Assembly: GCA_022559845.1 (NCBI GenBank)
Contig: CM040124.1
Span: 67,355,491 to 67,419,490 of the forward strand
Length of the DNA stretch: 64,000 nt
Source: Amorphophallus konjac
Taxonomy: Eukaryota > Streptophyta > Magnoliopsida > Alismatales > Araceae
Reading direction: 5' to 3'
Numbering within the stretch: the first letter of the stretch is position 1; each line of letters starts with the position of its first letter. Below the pieces are notes generated by a model. It was given only the letters and a program-made list of their open reading frames with translations, ran no database searches and had not been told where the DNA came from. Positions 24,050-35,119 of this stretch are shown piece by piece. Position numbers and translations under genes: made by a program.

Positions 24050-26607
24050 TCACTTGTGCCGCATGTGCTGTGGTGGTGGTGGATCGATGAGGGACCATTC
24101 CCACCTGGGAGAGGAGGCCACTGATTGCCTGTAAAATGGTTGCCTGCTGGCTAGAGATCTCTGTTGGAACTGCTGCTGCTGCCGCTGCAAATCAGAAATC
24201 TGCAATCGGACGATCTCTATGATGTCACTGGCAGAAGTACTGGGGGCAGATGGAGGTATAGTGACGGCACTGCTACTAGTTTGGGCAGAGCTTGAACTCG
24301 CACATGATGATATCACAGCGCTAGCATCCAGGCTCTCCCCAAAATCATATAGTCGGCCTTTCTTCGGTACGCTAGCTGCTGCCACCAACTCCACCGGATC
24401 GAACTCCGGCTGCTGCGTGTCTCCCTCCTCATACTTCTCTGTCACTGCTTTGCTATATGTTTCCTACAAATTGAATAAAATATCTAGTCAATTTCATATG
24501 AATTTCATGCCGATTTAAATGAACCGTAGAAGTTGGATATGTAGATAAACTTACCGCTATTGACTTAGCTGTCTCACTCACAAATTGATCTGTCCCCTTC
24601 TTTTTGTGTGTTCTGTCGAACACCTCGAGGAACGACGGAGCTCGATCAAGCTCCGCAACATGTTATATAATTCATAGTAAAAAAGTCAAATATATAAATA
24701 AAATGTAAGAAGATAAATTGAAACATTACTTACCAATTTTTGTTTAAGAGCCGCGTAAGAGATGGACCCACTCGTATGCAAATGTGTGCCCTATTTTGAC
24801 GCCCTGTTCGCTTTGGCTTTTTCGAACTTTTGTATCCACTTGGGGTCGGCAAAATGGTCACATGATATCTCCCAATCCTCCTTCCTCATCCATAGAGGGC
24901 GGTGCTCCTTCCACAGCCGTCAGTCTTCACTCCCACCACTCAATTTTTTAGTGTGTGCTCGGGCCTTATGTATTTTTCTTTGGTAACTTGACTTCATAGT
25001 AGACTCCCAGGCACGACGACATCTCGCCGCGTCATGTCCACACGTGAATTGATAAGACCGCTGTAAATCAACTAAGTTTCACACTTAGTATACTGTTGTG
25101 AATTGAGTTTGGAAAATACTTGAATTAAATGACGTAGCTACTTACTAAGAACATGTTGTACAATGAATCGTGGACGGCCATCGGAAATTCTTTGAAAGAC
25201 GATATTGGCCCGGGCACATGTGCCAACATGAGTTTGGAGGAATGATGGATAGTATCGTGGGGTTCAATTTTCTTACTGCAATTGTAAATGTCAAAATATT
25301 CATATTCGACAGTTGATGGCTAAATAATGAATGTAATAACCTTATAGATTTACCGGGAGATCCAGCACGAGCGACGTCCATCATGGGCCGTGCCTCCTTC
25401 GTGACGACTGCCGGCATCGTCAAGTGGCTGAGTGGTGAGGCTGTGCCCTGTACAAGTGCGAGGTGGTGGGAGGGCACTGGGACCTGTAAGAATTAACTTT
25501 CATAAGTAAAACAAATATTGGGAACTTTAAATTAAAATATACATACCTATAGCGGGAGGTGGTGGGGGTGGCGTGTGCACAACAGGTGGGAGGCCACTGA
25601 GACCTGCAAGAATTAATTTTCATAAGTAAAATAAATATTAGAAACTTTAAATTAAAATATACATACCTGCAGCGGGAGGTGGTGGGGGTGGCGTCTGCAC
25701 AACAGGTGGGAGGTCACTGAGACCTGTAAGAATTAATTTTCATAAGTAAAACAAATATTGGGAACTTTAAATTAAAATATGCATACCTGCAGCGGGAGGT
25801 GGTGGGGGTGGCGTCTGCACAACAGGTGGGAGGCCACTGAGACCTGTAAGAATTATTTTTCACAAGTAAAACAAATATTGAGAACTTTAAATTAAAATAT
25901 ACATACCTGCAGCGGGAGGTGGTGGGGGTGGCGTCTGCACAACAGGTGGGAGGCCACTGAGACCTGTAATAATTAATTTTCATAAGTAAAATGAATAGTA
26001 TGAATTATAAATTAAAATATACATACCTGCAGTGGGAGATGGTGGGGGTGGCGTCTGTACAACAGGTGGGAGGCCACTGAGACCTACATAAATTAATTTT
26101 CATAAGTAAAACAAATATTGTGAATTATAAATTAAAATATACATACCTGCAGCGGGAGGTGGTGGGGGTGGCGTCTGCACAACAGGTGGGAGGCCACTGA
26201 GACCTGCAAGAATTAATTTTTCATAAGTAAAATAAATATTATGAATTATAAATTAAAATATACATACCTGCAGCGGGAGGTGGTGGGGGTGGCGCCTGTA
26301 CAACAGGTGGGAGGCCACTGAGACCTGCATGAATTAATTTTCATAAGTAAAATAAATATTAGAACTTTAAATTAAAACATACATACCTACAACGGGAGGT
26401 GGTGGGGGTGGCGTATGTACAACTCGGAACGAGCCGACACTTGAACCTAAAAAAAATTCTTTTAAGCTATTAAATGATGTAAACATTTATATAGCTAACT
26501 TTTTTAATAGATATACATGTGCCCGAAGAAGACGCCAAAGAGAAGGGAGATCTACCCCTGTCACTGCCCTGTCTCCTCCCAATCCCAGTACGACCTCCTC
26601 GAACCAT
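24050..26607 (-). pseudogene. TNPA-like CACTA gene with Transposase_24 domain and polyproline exon array
   Basis: Second gene of the CACTA element. TNPA-type proteins bind subterminal repeats and help tnp2 cut the element out. ATG at 26607 opens a 91-bp exon (30 codons, Gly/Arg/Ser-rich) with donor GTATAT. Then come a 60-bp exon (26446-26387), seven 57-bp exons, a 130-bp exon (25483-25354), another 130-bp exon (25275-25146) and exons near 25058-24733, 24662-24555 and 24464-24050. Splice phases agree at every junction I could place. Each 57-bp exon adds GLSGLPPVVQTPPPPPPAA or a close variant. Later exons read GHDAARCRRAWESTMKSSY, WEISCDHFADP, VFDRTHKKKGTDQF and TEKYEEGD, the Transposase_24 pattern; the last exon ends in a coiled, Gln-rich stretch. 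Two stops (TGA after GGSED, TAG after NRASK) replace Trp and probably Gln, so this copy is broken. Confidence 0.85.
25484..26446 (-). repeat. Tandem exon-intron units (57-bp exon + 63-bp intron)
   Basis: Exons at 26324-26268, 26203-26147, 26083-26027, 25963-25907, 25843-25787, 25723-25667 and 25603-25547, each 57 bp, are separated by introns of 62-64 bp that start GTATGT and end AG. A diverged 60-bp exon precedes the run. The period is 120 bp. Exon length divisible by three keeps the frame whatever the copy number. Confidence 0.92.
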
Positions 26608-26732
26608 TTCTTTATTACTAACAAAACAATTAATACATATTAATCCTCAATTACATAAGGCTAGAATCTCTGTTATTAAAAATTATGCAAAAAGGTAAGG
26701 ATATCTCACTAAATTATCAAAACGTGCCTCCC

Positions 26733-29700
26733 TCATGCTGATGATATATCTAACTCATCATCATCTTCGTCATCCATAGCAGTCTCATCAGATTCAAACT
26801 CTTCCTCTTCATCTGATTCTTTCTCCCCTCTAACATCAACATTTAGCTCCATCGGATCAACTTCTTCCATTTCATCTCCCGTACGTAATGACAGTGGCTC
26901 ATCAGATTCGTCCAGATTAAACCTCGAGGAACCGACAACGCCTACTTCGTCTGATTGATAATATTCAGCACTAGCAGCCTCTGAGACATCTTCACTCATA
27001 TTTAACTCATACGTGGGAAAGAGTTTTGTATTAACCCTGCAAATTGCCCACCAATCTTTATTCTTGGATGATAGATAGCTTGAATAAAACACTTGCTGGG
27101 CTTGTGCGGCTAAAATGAACGGTTCATAGGTCTTAAGTTTAGACCTATGTTTGACATCAACAATCCCATAATTTGTGTCATGTCGAATAGAACTAGGATC
27201 AAACCAATGACACTTAAATATGTATACATGATTGTCTCACCCCAAATACTGAAGTTCTAAGACTTCTTCAAGAATATTATAGTAGTCCAATTCCACTTCA
27301 TTGTATAAACTTCCCTTAATAGATACGCGCTGTTCATCGTAGACTTACTTCGTCCATAATCCCTTGTATGAAATCTGTATCCATTCACAATATATCCTAG
27401 ATAGGCACGTGCAACGTTCAAGGGGCCATAACTTATCTGTTGTACTCTTTGATCAGTAATGAGACCTTGTTCATCCTATATGTAAATTGGAGTAGTTAAA
27501 ATAATAACAATGGCTCAACATACATAAATACAAACATATATATTCAACGATCGACACTAACTCAATTTCTCAGCCATTTGACAAAAAACTTCTCGCGTTC
27601 TTTTTCAATCTCCAATCCATGGATATTTGGACATTTTTCAGCTAATTCTGAATCAAATTACCTGCAACATAAATACACTACTACTTTAAATGAACTGTAG
27701 AAGAAGGATGAACAACTTATGGACTTGCTGTAAATGTGAGTTAAGAACTTACTCAACATAAGGTTCAATCTCGAGGCAATTCAGAAGAATATATATCTCA
27801 GCGGCATACAACTCTCTATCTTCGAGCGTGCGAGTCAAGCAACGTCCGAACGCACGTCCAGGATGTTTAAATATAGAGAGCCGATCGGACGATTCATCCA
27901 CTCCACCATCATCATTACGTGGAGGTCGAGTACGACAAGTTAGAATCTCTAGCTCAAAGTACATAGAACAGAAGTTCAAAATTTCTTCAAGAATATATGC
28001 CTCAGCAATCGAACCCTCCATCTTCGCCTTGTTGCGAACTTTCATTTTTAATTCATGCATGCACCTACAACAACAAGTCAGATGGCAACGACATGTACCG
28101 GCCATGGATGATATGTAACTTAACAAAAATTCTCACATACCTCTCAAATGGATACATCCATCAAAATTGTACTGGCCCTCCGACAATAGCCTCGTATAGC
28201 AAATGAACGACCAGGTGCTCCATCGAATCAAAGAATGCCGGAGGAAATATCTTCTCTAGCTTGCAAACGGTTGTGACCACTTTTTCTTCGATAGTTTGTA
28301 CATCTCGAAGTCTGAGTTCTGATGCACATAAAATCTTGAAAAATTGACTCAACTCAGCCAGTGCTCCCCATATCAGCTTTGGCAACAAATCACGAAATGC
28401 AATGGGCACTAGCCTCTCCATGAACACATGACAGCCGTGATTTTTCATACCATATATTTTTCCCTCATTAACATTCACACAACGGGCTATGTTGGATGCA
28501 TATCCATCTGGGAATCTCAACTGTTTCAACCACTGGCACACTTTCTTGATCTGTGTATCATGAAGCACATATGTTACTTTAGGCTGCACAGTTTTTCCAT
28601 TTACGTTCTGTAGTTCCAGTTCTGGATGTTTACAAAGCATCTTTAAGTCCATACGCGCTTTGGCATTATCCTTTGTTTTACCTTTAACATTCATGATCGT
28701 ATTGAACACATTATCAAAAAAATTCTTCTCGATATACATGACATCCAGATTGTGTCGTAAAAGAAGAGTTGACCAAAAAGATAATTCCCAAAAAATACTT
28801 TTCTTGTTCCAGTTGTGATCCTTTCCAAAACTAGGGAGTTGGCGTATGCTACCAGACAATTGTACTACATCTGATAAATTGTGCACCTGTGTCGCCATAT
28901 GTAGACCCGACACCCGTTGCAAGTCAGCTTCATCCATTTCAACAGTATTTTTTTAAACGAGTTTTTTTGCCTTCGAAAAGGATGGTCACTTGGTAGCAAT
29001 CGCCGATGGCAATCAAACCAGCATGCTTTCCCACCATGTTTCAATACAAATGATTTAGTATCTTCAATATAGTAAGGACATGCTAACCTCCCATGTGTGC
29101 TCCAACCAGATAACATTCCATATGCAGGAAAGTCACTTATTGTCCAGATCAGTGCGGCCTTCATAACGAAATTTTACTTCCTACATGCATCATAAGTAAC
29201 AACTCCATCAGTCCATAAAAATTTGAGCTCATCAATCAACGGCCTGAGATATATGTCCAAATTTTTTGCGGGACTTTTTGGACCAAGAATTAGTAAGGAC
29301 AAAAATAGATTTTCTCGCTTCATGCACATGTGCGGCGGAAGGTTGTACGGTGTCATGAACACTGGCCAACAAGAATAAGATGCCATTGAACCACCGAATG
29401 GATTAAAACCATCTGTGCATAAACCCAATCGAACATTACGTGACTCCTCTGAAAAGTAAGATGAGTACGACTAAAGTGAGTCCAAGCTTCACCATCGGCA
29501 GGATGACTGATTATATCATCGGTACGACGTACTCTTTCGGTGTGCCATGTCATATGTCGAGCCGTCTTTGAGGACATATACAGCCACTGCAGCCTAGGCG
29601 CAACAGAAAAGTATCACAATGTCTTGTAAGGTACATCTTTTCACTTTGAATTAACCCCTCCCTTAGGTTTGAATCTGTCATGGCCACAAATAGAACCTGA

Positions 29701-30394
29701 TATCTTATCTGCATCATCTTTGTAATATAACATACAATGATTCGGACATGCATCTATTTTCACATATCCAAGCTCTAACTCATTGACCATCTTTTTTGCA
29801 CGATAAAAAGTTTCTGGCAACTTCTCGTCTCGAGGCAACATACTCTTTATCAAGAGTAGGAGACGATCAAAATAAGTCTCACTGATGTGAAATTCAGATT
29901 TCAAGTTCAACAACTATGACACTGCAGACAACCGAGTGTGCTTTTCACAACCACCCCACAGCGGCTCATCAGCATCCCTAAGTAGTTCATAAAATCTTCT
30001 GGCTGTCTTATTCGGCGCTTCTTCCATGTATGCATGTTCCTCATGAACATTAAAATAAGGACCAGCAGCATCTACAATCATATCCACGTACCCACTTGTG
30101 CCTACAATATTGTCAGGCTCGTACCTCAAGAATTGCTCACCATGACACGTCCAATTCGTATAACCATCCACGAACCCTTTCGTGTACAAATGATGTTGCA
30201 CATCCCATGTTGATCGAACGCCACCTCAAGTTTCTACAACTTGAACAAGGGCATCGAATGTGACCGTCACGGTCTGTTACTACAATTCGATTCCCCAATG
30301 AAAATTGAATGAAACTATCAACTCCATGCTTAAAGTCATCTGACACCACCCGGTCAACTATTCTACGATACATCCATGAACGATCTGTCAACAT
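26733..30394 (-). pseudogene. CACTA tnp2 transposase (decayed)
   Basis: Main transposase of the element. ATG at 30394 follows a likely 3' splice site (GGGTGCAG). Domains in order: an N-terminal Transposase-associated domain (RSWMYRRIV, then IRCPCSSCRN, then YTNWTCHGEQF); a tnp2 N-terminal part near 29913-29641; the Transposase_21 core (LGLCTDGFNPFGG at about 29428, AALIWTISDFPAYGMLSGWS and WFDCHRRLLPSDHPFRR at 29164-28950); DUF4218 (CHVFMERLVPIAFRDLLP, FPPAFFDSMEHL) at 28450-28161, continuing in 28126-27749; and DUF4216 with an acidic C terminus (WWAICRVNT, then Glu/Asp-rich) at 27250-26733. A frameshift near 30200, a TAG near 29914 and further breaks near 29640-29450 show it cannot make a full protein. 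Some gaps are introns. Confidence 0.88.
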
Positions 30395-30542
30395 TTTGCC
30401 TGCACCCAATAAATGTCAATACACATCCTAACTTTCAAATCATTACTCTTGATATTACACTTGACCATTTCCTCACATCGTTCGCCATAGACCATTTGCA
30501 GTTGGAAGATGACTATTAATTAGATTATCACTTTTTAACCCA

Positions 30543-30806
30543 TCCATGAAGGTTTGATCGCACAATCACTTACTATATGTGTTGCACGATTTGTTGAAAA
30601 TTTTGGCAACATCTCCCCACACTTCTCTGATATACCAAAAATATTTATTGATTTTGAAATTTTCTTAAACACTTACAAGTAAGTGGTTAAGAAAACACTC
30701 AAAATCAATAATGGTATATCAGAGAAGAGTGAGGGCGAAATTCTCAATAAACTATACAAACACATATAGTAAATGACTGCCTAAGTGCGAATAAACATTC
30801 ACAGAC
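30543..30806. repeat. Long fold-back inverted repeat just upstream of tnp2
   Basis: Two arms of about 130 bp meet at 30677/30680 with almost no loop. The inner part pairs TTTTCTTAAACACTTAC with GTAAGTGGTTAAGAAAA. Further out, CTTCTCTGATATACCA pairs with TGGTATATCAGAGAAG exactly, and TTACTATATGTGTT pairs with its complement near 30765. Mismatches and short indels occur, mostly in the outer arms. Confidence 0.9.
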
Positions 30807-30824
30807 TGTCCAAACGGGACAATT

Positions 30825-30896
30825 CAAGACTTTGAGGTAAATATATACATTCTCATAAACAAATCAGAACATACACATCAATCCCAAAGTCTTGAA
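30825..30896. repeat. Second hairpin, 12-bp perfect stem
   Basis: TTCAAGACTTTG and CAAAGTCTTGAA are exact complements separated by about 45-50 nt, directly beside the larger fold-back. Confidence 0.75.
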
Positions 30897-31589
30897 CGGG
30901 AAGGCACATTGACACGGTTTTAACACGCTCTCCTGAGATGCGTGTAATGTTAGGTCGCACCCACGCACCTCAGCTCACAGGGAATACCCCATGTATTTAT
31001 ATAACATAAAATTAAATAACAACACAATTATCATTATGCATATATCAAATTAAATAACACCCAAATTATAGAAATTTTCAAATGAAGAACATCAAAGCTA
31101 AACAATCCACATTTTTGAGTCAAATCAACATCAAAGTTCTATTAAAATCAGATTTAAAAATATATTTACATACAATTAAAATCCACAAAGTTTGAAATCA
31201 CAAGCAGAATTTTTTGAGTATTTACCTATTGCTATAAGTCGACTATTGTTGTGGGCGCACTAAATTTTCAAAAAAAAATATTCCTTTATTTACAGGTAGA
31301 TGCATTCAGAAACAAATTTCTGTATTTATGTATATGTGAACCTTCTCCGAACTTAGCCATACGCCAATGGGACCTCTAAGTTCATGCACTAAGTTCGCAT
31401 TTCTAATTTCTTGTATGCAGAACGAACCCCCCTTGGGCTTATTCATGGCAAAGTATGCTTGAACTCAGGCATGTAGAATGAAATTCTTGAATTCGTGCAT
31501 GTGAGATGACGTTTACACTGTCTGAACTTGAGTTCCCAGTTTTCCCATTTTCAGAACTAAACCTACCTTTACGGTTGCAATTCGTGCAT

Positions 31590-32545
31590 TCAGTTTGAAT
31601 CTTTGGAGCATGGCACAATAATGTTGTCTGATGCTGGTTATGTGGGTTCTAAGTATACATGGCACAATAATCAACAAGGCAAGAAGGGGATTTAGGCTAC
31701 ATGGGATAGGGTTCTCATTAATACTAATTGGCTGAATTTGTACCCCATCACGGTGCAACACTTATCTAGAAAGGCCTCAGATCACGCGCCTCTACTTATT
31801 AAATTGATGTTGCCCAACAAATTCAAGAGCAAACTTTACTTTTAGCAAATGTGGACTAGCCATGAGCTTTTTCTTAAGGTTGTTGATCAATGTTGGAGAA
31901 CCAGCCCTATTGCTTCATCTGCTATCACTACTTTTTGTCTTAAACTTAAATCCTTAAGATACATGCTCCGAGAATGGATTGGCTAGCTGCTAAGGACCAA
32001 ATTCTAAAACACAGTAGATTCTTCAAAGGCCCTAGGCTATTTTCATTCTGGAAAGATACATGGCTTGGTGATAAACCCCTCAGGGACCTTATTTTACCCA
32101 GTCAATGGAGGCTCATCGAGGACAAAAACATCACCATTCAAGATTTGAGTAATACTCTCAATCCAAATTGGAATGTTATTCGACATGTTCTTCCATAAAA
32201 CATTGCTCGGGCAGCCACATTTTATATCAACAAAGATCCTTTGCCCAATGATAAAAGGGTGTGGTCTCTCACTGCAGCAGGAGATTTTACTATCAGCTCA
32301 CGGAGGAAGCACTTGACTGTTGCTGATCAATCCTTTCCATACTCTCTCATTTGGTCTACCTTCATTCCCCCCAAAGTTTCTCTATTACTGTGGAAGCTCA
32401 TCCATGGAATTTTACCCACTGATAGAAGAGTCCAGCAGAGTGGAATATCTTTGTGTTCTAAATACTTATGATGTCCAAATGCTCAGATTGAGTCAACCAC
32501 TCACCTTCTCTTGCATAGCAAGCTGTCAGCTGCCACTTGGGCTCT
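31590..32545 (+). pseudogene. LINE deletion derivative: endonuclease end joined to zf-RVT
   Basis: Plus-strand reading. The first part carries KYTWHNNQQGKKG, ATWDRVLIN and SRKASDHAPL, the C-terminal half of an L1 endonuclease (the SDH motif). After a short spacer near 31960 it jumps to FKGPRLFSFWKDTWLGD and WSTFIPPKVSLLLWKLIHG, then LPTDRRVQQSGISLCSKY, the zf-RVT region found after the reverse transcriptase in plant LINEs. The reverse transcriptase between them is missing, and there are in-frame stops near 31695 and 32197. It overlaps in content with the fragment at 22208, so the two come from different LINE copies. Confidence 0.82.
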
Positions 32546-32559
32546 GCTTAAGCCCTACA

Positions 32560-33320
32560 TTCATATTGATCCCCCTCATGATGGCTGCCAACGTCATCTT
32601 ATTGGACCCCCCCTCCCCAGTCTCTTCCCACTGACCCCCAGCACCCGTCGGAGTGGCTCCGGTGATCTTGCACCCCCACCCCCACCCTTCGACCAAAAGT
32701 CCTCCCAACCCCTCCCTACCCCCTTTCTCCCTCTAACAATATTCAGGCAAGCTCGCGGCCCCACACCCTCCCAGCCAGTAGTCCCCACTCCGGACCCCTT
32801 GTAGCACCTCTCCCTGAACCCCCCACTCCCAGAGTAGCCCCCCTGGACCTGCCTGAACTCTACTCCCCCGGACCCCCCACCCTCCCAGAGATGAGCCCCC
32901 ACCCTAGACCCTCCTGCCGGATCCCCCCTCTCTGAACCACCCCACTCCCAGAGCAGCCCCCCCTCGGACCTGCCGCAATCGAACCCTCCTCCCCCAGACT
33001 CCCACCCCCCACTGGAACCTCGCACCCTCCCAGCCAGTAGCCCCCACCCCGGTCCCCCCGCCGGAGACCCCTTCCCTGAAATCCCCACTCCCAGAGCAGC
33101 CCCTCACCCACCGGAACCCTCCTCCGGACCCCCCATCGGAAACCCCCACCCTCCTAACCCACAGCCCCCACCCTGGACTCCCTGCCGGATCCCCCTGCGC
33201 GCCTGAACCGCCCTCTGCCAGAGCACCCCCTGGCCCCCTCCGATCCTGACCCTCCTCCCCCAAAACCGCTGCTGGAACCCCTCCCCCTCCCAGACCAACC
33301 TCCCCCTCCCGGATCGGCTA
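32560..33320 (-). repeat. C-rich degenerate minisatellite (G-rich on the minus strand)
   Basis: About 760 bp made of loosely repeated 40-60-bp blocks such as CCACTCCCAGAGCAGCCCC and CCGGACCCCCCACCCTCCCA. The minus strand has many runs of three to six G within short distances, so it could form G-quadruplexes. Open frames on both strands are Gly/Trp- or Pro-rich by-products. Confidence 0.8.
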
Positions 33321-33412
33321 GAACCCCCGCCCTCCCTGATGATCCCAAAGCTTTAAAAAAAAGGAACAACAAATGCAGCAATGGCGATGGTGGAGGCGCT
33401 GTAGGTAGGGAG

Positions 33413-33423
33413 AGTTTTATAGA
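33413..33423 (-). promoter_or_regulatory. Possible TATA box for the CACTA genes
   Basis: On the minus strand the sequence reads CTCTATAAAACTCTCCC, about 610 bp inside the 5' terminus and upstream of tnp2. A long leader or intron would be needed to reach the ATG at 30394. Confidence 0.45.
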
Positions 33424-33539
33424 GAGAGGGTGAGGGAGGGGGCTTACCAGACCGGAGAGGATGGCTTGGAGGATGGTGACAACGTGACACTGGCGGTGAC
33501 TACGAGGACGGATTTGATGGCAACGACGAAGACGGCTTC

Positions 33540-33690
33540 GACGGAGACAGTAAGGGCGGCTCTGCGGGGACGATGACGACGAGGAAGGCTTCGACGGCGA
33601 CGGCGAGGGCGGCTCTGGCGGCGACAACGACTATGAGGAAGGCTTCAACGGTGACGGCGAGGGTGGCTCTGGCCGCAACAGTGAGTACGG
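33540..33690 (+). repeat. Two to three ~60-bp repeats, GACGAGGAAGGCTTCGACGG type
   Basis: Repeated blocks with GAGGAAGGCTTC and GGCGAGGG(C/T)GGCTCTGG. They would read as acidic/Gly-rich peptide on the plus strand, but no start or splice context supports a gene. Confidence 0.6.
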
Positions 33691-33839
33691 CACCGGCGGT
33701 CTCTCCTCGGCAAAGAGATAGTGGAAAGAGAGTGAGAGGGAGAATGGGAGTGAGACGGAGATCGCGGGGGAAGGGGGGAAGAACGGGGGAAAGCTCCGTC
33801 GCGGGGGAAGGGGGGAAAGTTTGGTTGAAGGTAAAGAAT

Positions 33840-34015
33840 ATTTGTAACGGATTTCAGACGGAAAATTGTTCCATATGAAATGTGTCTAAAATTACAGACG
33901 CATTTCAGATGAAAAACCTTCTGTCGCATGGATTGAATATTTCAGACTTTCGTCTGAAATAGAGACGGTATTTCAGACGGAAATAATCCATCTGAAATTT
34001 CCATCTCTATTCCCG
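33840..34015. repeat. CACTA subterminal repeats, right end
   Basis: Several TTTCAGACGG/CGTCTGAAAT motifs and variants within 190 bp of the terminus, mirroring those at 8341-8870. Confidence 0.85.
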
Positions 34016-34033
34016 CAATTTCTTATAGTGGTA

Positions 34034-35051
34034 TGGGTTCCTCTACCAAGGAGATGAGAGGGTCTTTTGAGGGTGGGGTGATGAGGGTTGGTTTATGGTG
34101 CACCCGGGGTGGAGGGTAAATGGAAACTTGGTTTGGGATTGGTAGGGGAAGTAGTGGAGGCCTAGGTTGGGGTAGGATTGGAGTTGGGAGGGGGAGATGG
34201 GCTGGTTGAGGTAGCTTGGGTAGGTTGATCTTGGGGGGAGTGTCCCTTATGGGGGATGGTGGAGAGGCGGAGGCCAATTGGGTTTGGATGTTGGTTGGAA
34301 AAGGGGGAGTGGGTTTTGGGGTGGCGGCCTCCATGGGGGGAACCGGGTCGACTAGGGGTCTGTTGCCCTTGGGATCGGCCAGTTGTGGAGGAGTGAGGGT
34401 GGGGGCCAATTTGGTTTGAATTGTGGAGGTTGGGTGGCAAAGTGTAGAGGTGTTGATTGCGATAGGAAGTGGTGGGTGTTGTGGGGGTTGGGAGATGTAG
34501 AGGGCCTTTATGGCGGCCTTGAATTGGCCGGGAGAGAAGGGAGGAGTGGTAATGCTCCTCGGACTATGGCTCTCCGAGTAGGGAGGGGAACATTTGGGGG
34601 CGTAGATCTTCCTAAGTTCTACCTTCATCTCCTCCCATGAGGAAATGGGCTCTTGTCTCCTAACCCTCGTTAAGCTCACTATGTGTTCCCACTTAGTCTT
34701 TTTTTTAAGTCAAACACCCAAGAGACTGTGAGAGCAACCGGTCGAGTGCACCCCCCTCCAGCAGAGGGAAGAAAAACCACTCCCCCGGCAGCTCAAACAG
34801 TCACCAAGATTGTGTTCCCACTTAGTCTTGGCTTGACCCCGAAGTCGCCCCTTGGCAACATGGACTCTCGCGGGTCCATAAACCATAGTCCTCTCAAAGT
34901 CTTTTTCCTTGGTAGCCTCCCACTTTACGTAGGCACTATGGCATGTTCCATCGAAGAGGAGATCCTCAAAAGAGATTATGTCAAAGGGGGGGTTGATCGG
35001 ACCCTTGTGGAGGGCCGAGTGGGATGAATATGACCAAAGAGAGGTAGCCAT
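34034..35051 (-). pseudogene. E2 gag-like ORF, N-terminal part
   Basis: ATG at 35051, about 70 bp after the PBS. The protein reads ISFEDLLFDGTCHSAYVKWE, a common start for Ty3/gypsy gag. After a small insertion it continues with RRQEPISSWEEMKVELRKIY, the 'RP(I)xxWEEMKxxLRxxF' signature of retrotransposon gag. A long proline-rich linker follows to the CACTA junction at 34033. The central gag helices are missing, so it is shorter than a normal gag. The only break before the CACTA insertion is the stop carried by the 110-bp insert. The frame continues in phase at 8324. Confidence 0.75.
34701..34810 (-). mobile_element. 110-bp A-tailed retroposed insert with 19-bp TSD
   Basis: TGTGTTCCCACTTAGTCTT is exactly duplicated at 34682-34700 and 34811-34829. 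Between the copies lie 110 bp that on the minus strand end in TTAAAAAA. A long TSD plus terminal A-run is the signature of LINE-driven retroposition, as for SINEs or processed RNA copies. I do not recognise the body and see no clear pol III A and B boxes. The total added length (129 bp) is divisible by three, but the insert brings a stop at 34710-34712. Confidence 0.8.
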
Positions 35052-35119
35052 GCTAGTGGTTGATGCACGGGTGACAAATGTAATGGCCCTAGGACAAGAC
35101 TTTGTAGAGACAAGTCTAG

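Larger units (their letters stand above)
30410..31589. other. Non-coding region upstream of tnp2
   Basis: AT-rich, no gene. It contains the fold-back at 30543-30806, a second hairpin at 30825-30896 and otherwise unremarkable sequence. It probably holds the 5' UTR and introns of tnp2. Confidence 0.6.
8328..34030 (-). mobile_element. Layer 3a: 25.7-kb CACTA (En/Spm) DNA transposon
   Basis: Starts CACTACCAGAAAAGG. Its other end, read on the minus strand, is CACTATAAGAAATTGCGGG, so the inverted ends share CACTANNAGAAA. A 3-bp TSD, GTA, lies at 8325-8327 and 34031-34033, as expected for CACTA elements. Inside, both expected genes lie on the minus strand: tnp2 (30394-26733) and a TNPA-like gene with a Transposase_24 domain (26607-24050). 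It also has subterminal repeats, a 12.9-kb satellite array and LINE debris. Both transposase genes hold stops, so it is probably not autonomous now. It interrupts the gag-like ORF of E2. Confidence 0.96.

Noticed and set aside
33573..33878. Ala/Thr/Arg-rich plus-strand ORF near the CACTA end
   Set aside because: Opposite to the transposase genes, arises from the 60-bp GAC-rich repeats and runs into the subterminal repeats.
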